Assembly (NCBI GenBank): GCA_963971405.1 | Contig: OZ020485.1 | Span: 5,828,001-5,892,000 of the forward strand | Length of the DNA: 64,000 bases | DNA from: Psococerastis gibbosa | Lineage: Eukaryota > Arthropoda > Insecta > Psocodea > Psocidae | Direction of reading: 5' to 3' | Part shown: in pieces, positions 63,576 through 64,000 of the stretch | Position numbering within the stretch: the first letter of the stretch is position 1 | Layout: every line of letters starts with the position of its first letter | The notes under the pieces: model-generated | Seen by the model: the letters and a program-made list of their open reading frames with translations, nothing else | What the model was told of the DNA's origin: nothing | Databases searched by the model: none | Made by a program: the position numbers and the translations under genes

Positions 63576-64000
63576 GTTATTGTTGTTGTTGTTGTTGTAT
63601 GGGTAGTAGCACGAATGCTAATGGTTGTTCTTGATAGATTCACTTCAAACTAGCACTTAGTTCTAATGTTGCCGGAGGGAGCATTCTAGTCTTTCGCGAA
63701 ATTGTTTGACGGTCGCACTGTCTTTAATTTCACGGCGTAGATTATTATATCTGGATAACCACGAATAGAAGATTCCGCGCCTTTGGAATTCTGACATAGC
63801 CCGCTCCAGGTAGATGCTATTATGCTGTCTGGTGTTGTATGCATGCACGTCTCTGAAGAATTGAACTTTGTCTCGTAGATACTCTGGGAGATGACCGATC
63901 AGAATTTTGTGTATGAACGACAAAGTATCCAATATGACCTGGTCTTGTACTGACGTCAGTTTGAGCTCACTTAACATGTCAGTGACACGAGTGTCCTGTG
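63576..64000 (-). mobile_element. LINE 3' end, runs past the window edge
   Basis: The minus-strand frame 63977-63663 reads LTSVQDQVILDTLSFIHKIL, GHLPEYLRDKV, VHAYNTRQ and IFYSWLSRYNNLRREIKDSA, a non-LTR C-terminus after the reverse transcriptase, with an intact stop. A (CAA)n tail lies at 63577-63598. The open frame has no lesions here, so the copy may be young; the rest is outside the window. Confidence 0.75.

Overview
The window is nuclear DNA of an insect. The deciding evidence is a complete nine-exon gene for an insect-type odorant receptor (7tm_6 family, found only in insects) at 8725-17706. It lies among spliced genes with GT-AG introns and a heavy load of LINEs, SINEs, hAT elements, MITEs and a Penelope-like element. 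The repeat load and small exons would suit a hemipteroid-type genome, but the order cannot be fixed from sequence alone. I see nothing bacterial, viral or CRISPR-like.

Layout. (1) 934-5804 (+): the 3' five exons of a clan-3 (CYP6-like) cytochrome P450; about 165 N-terminal residues lie upstream of the window. (2) 8725-17706 (+): a complete odorant receptor, 381 aa, nearly every intron of which carries transposon debris. (3) 23378-48153 (-): a complete ABCG half-transporter of the ABCG1/ABCG4 type, 13 coding exons, 670 aa. Its first coding exon (48054-48153) is separated from the second (36618-36799) by an 11.3-kb intron filled with nested transposons. (4) 48154-64000: no host gene recognised; almost entirely repeats, including a 2.2-kb non-autonomous hAT with other elements nested in it.

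The three genes have no operon-like relation. P450s (oxidation of toxins and odorants), odorant receptors (odour detection at the dendrite) and ABCG transporters (lipid or xenobiotic export) can act in related chemosensory and detoxification physiology, but adjacency alone does not prove coupling.

The most unusual material is in the repeats. (a) A roughly 100-110 bp mobile hairpin module occurs three times (about 23820-23985, 49828-49937, 53936-54033). It has a constant 5' motif (GGCCGGAGT) and a constant loop core (GACCACGGCC), while the stem sequence differs between loci but stays self-complementary. Two copies have direct target-site duplications of 11 and 16 bp. (b) A family of palindromic MITEs (eight copies, termini near GGCGG-TATTCCA, 3-bp TAA/TTA duplications) has arms that match within a copy but differ between copies, around a conserved inner block. 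(c) Two 5'-truncated Penelope-like copies with GIY-YIG coding sequence and a hammerhead-like 3' motif are joined head to head. (d) Two tRNA-derived SINE families have different heads but share one central domain. (e) Nested hAT insertions have exact 8-bp duplications that date the insertions relative to one another.
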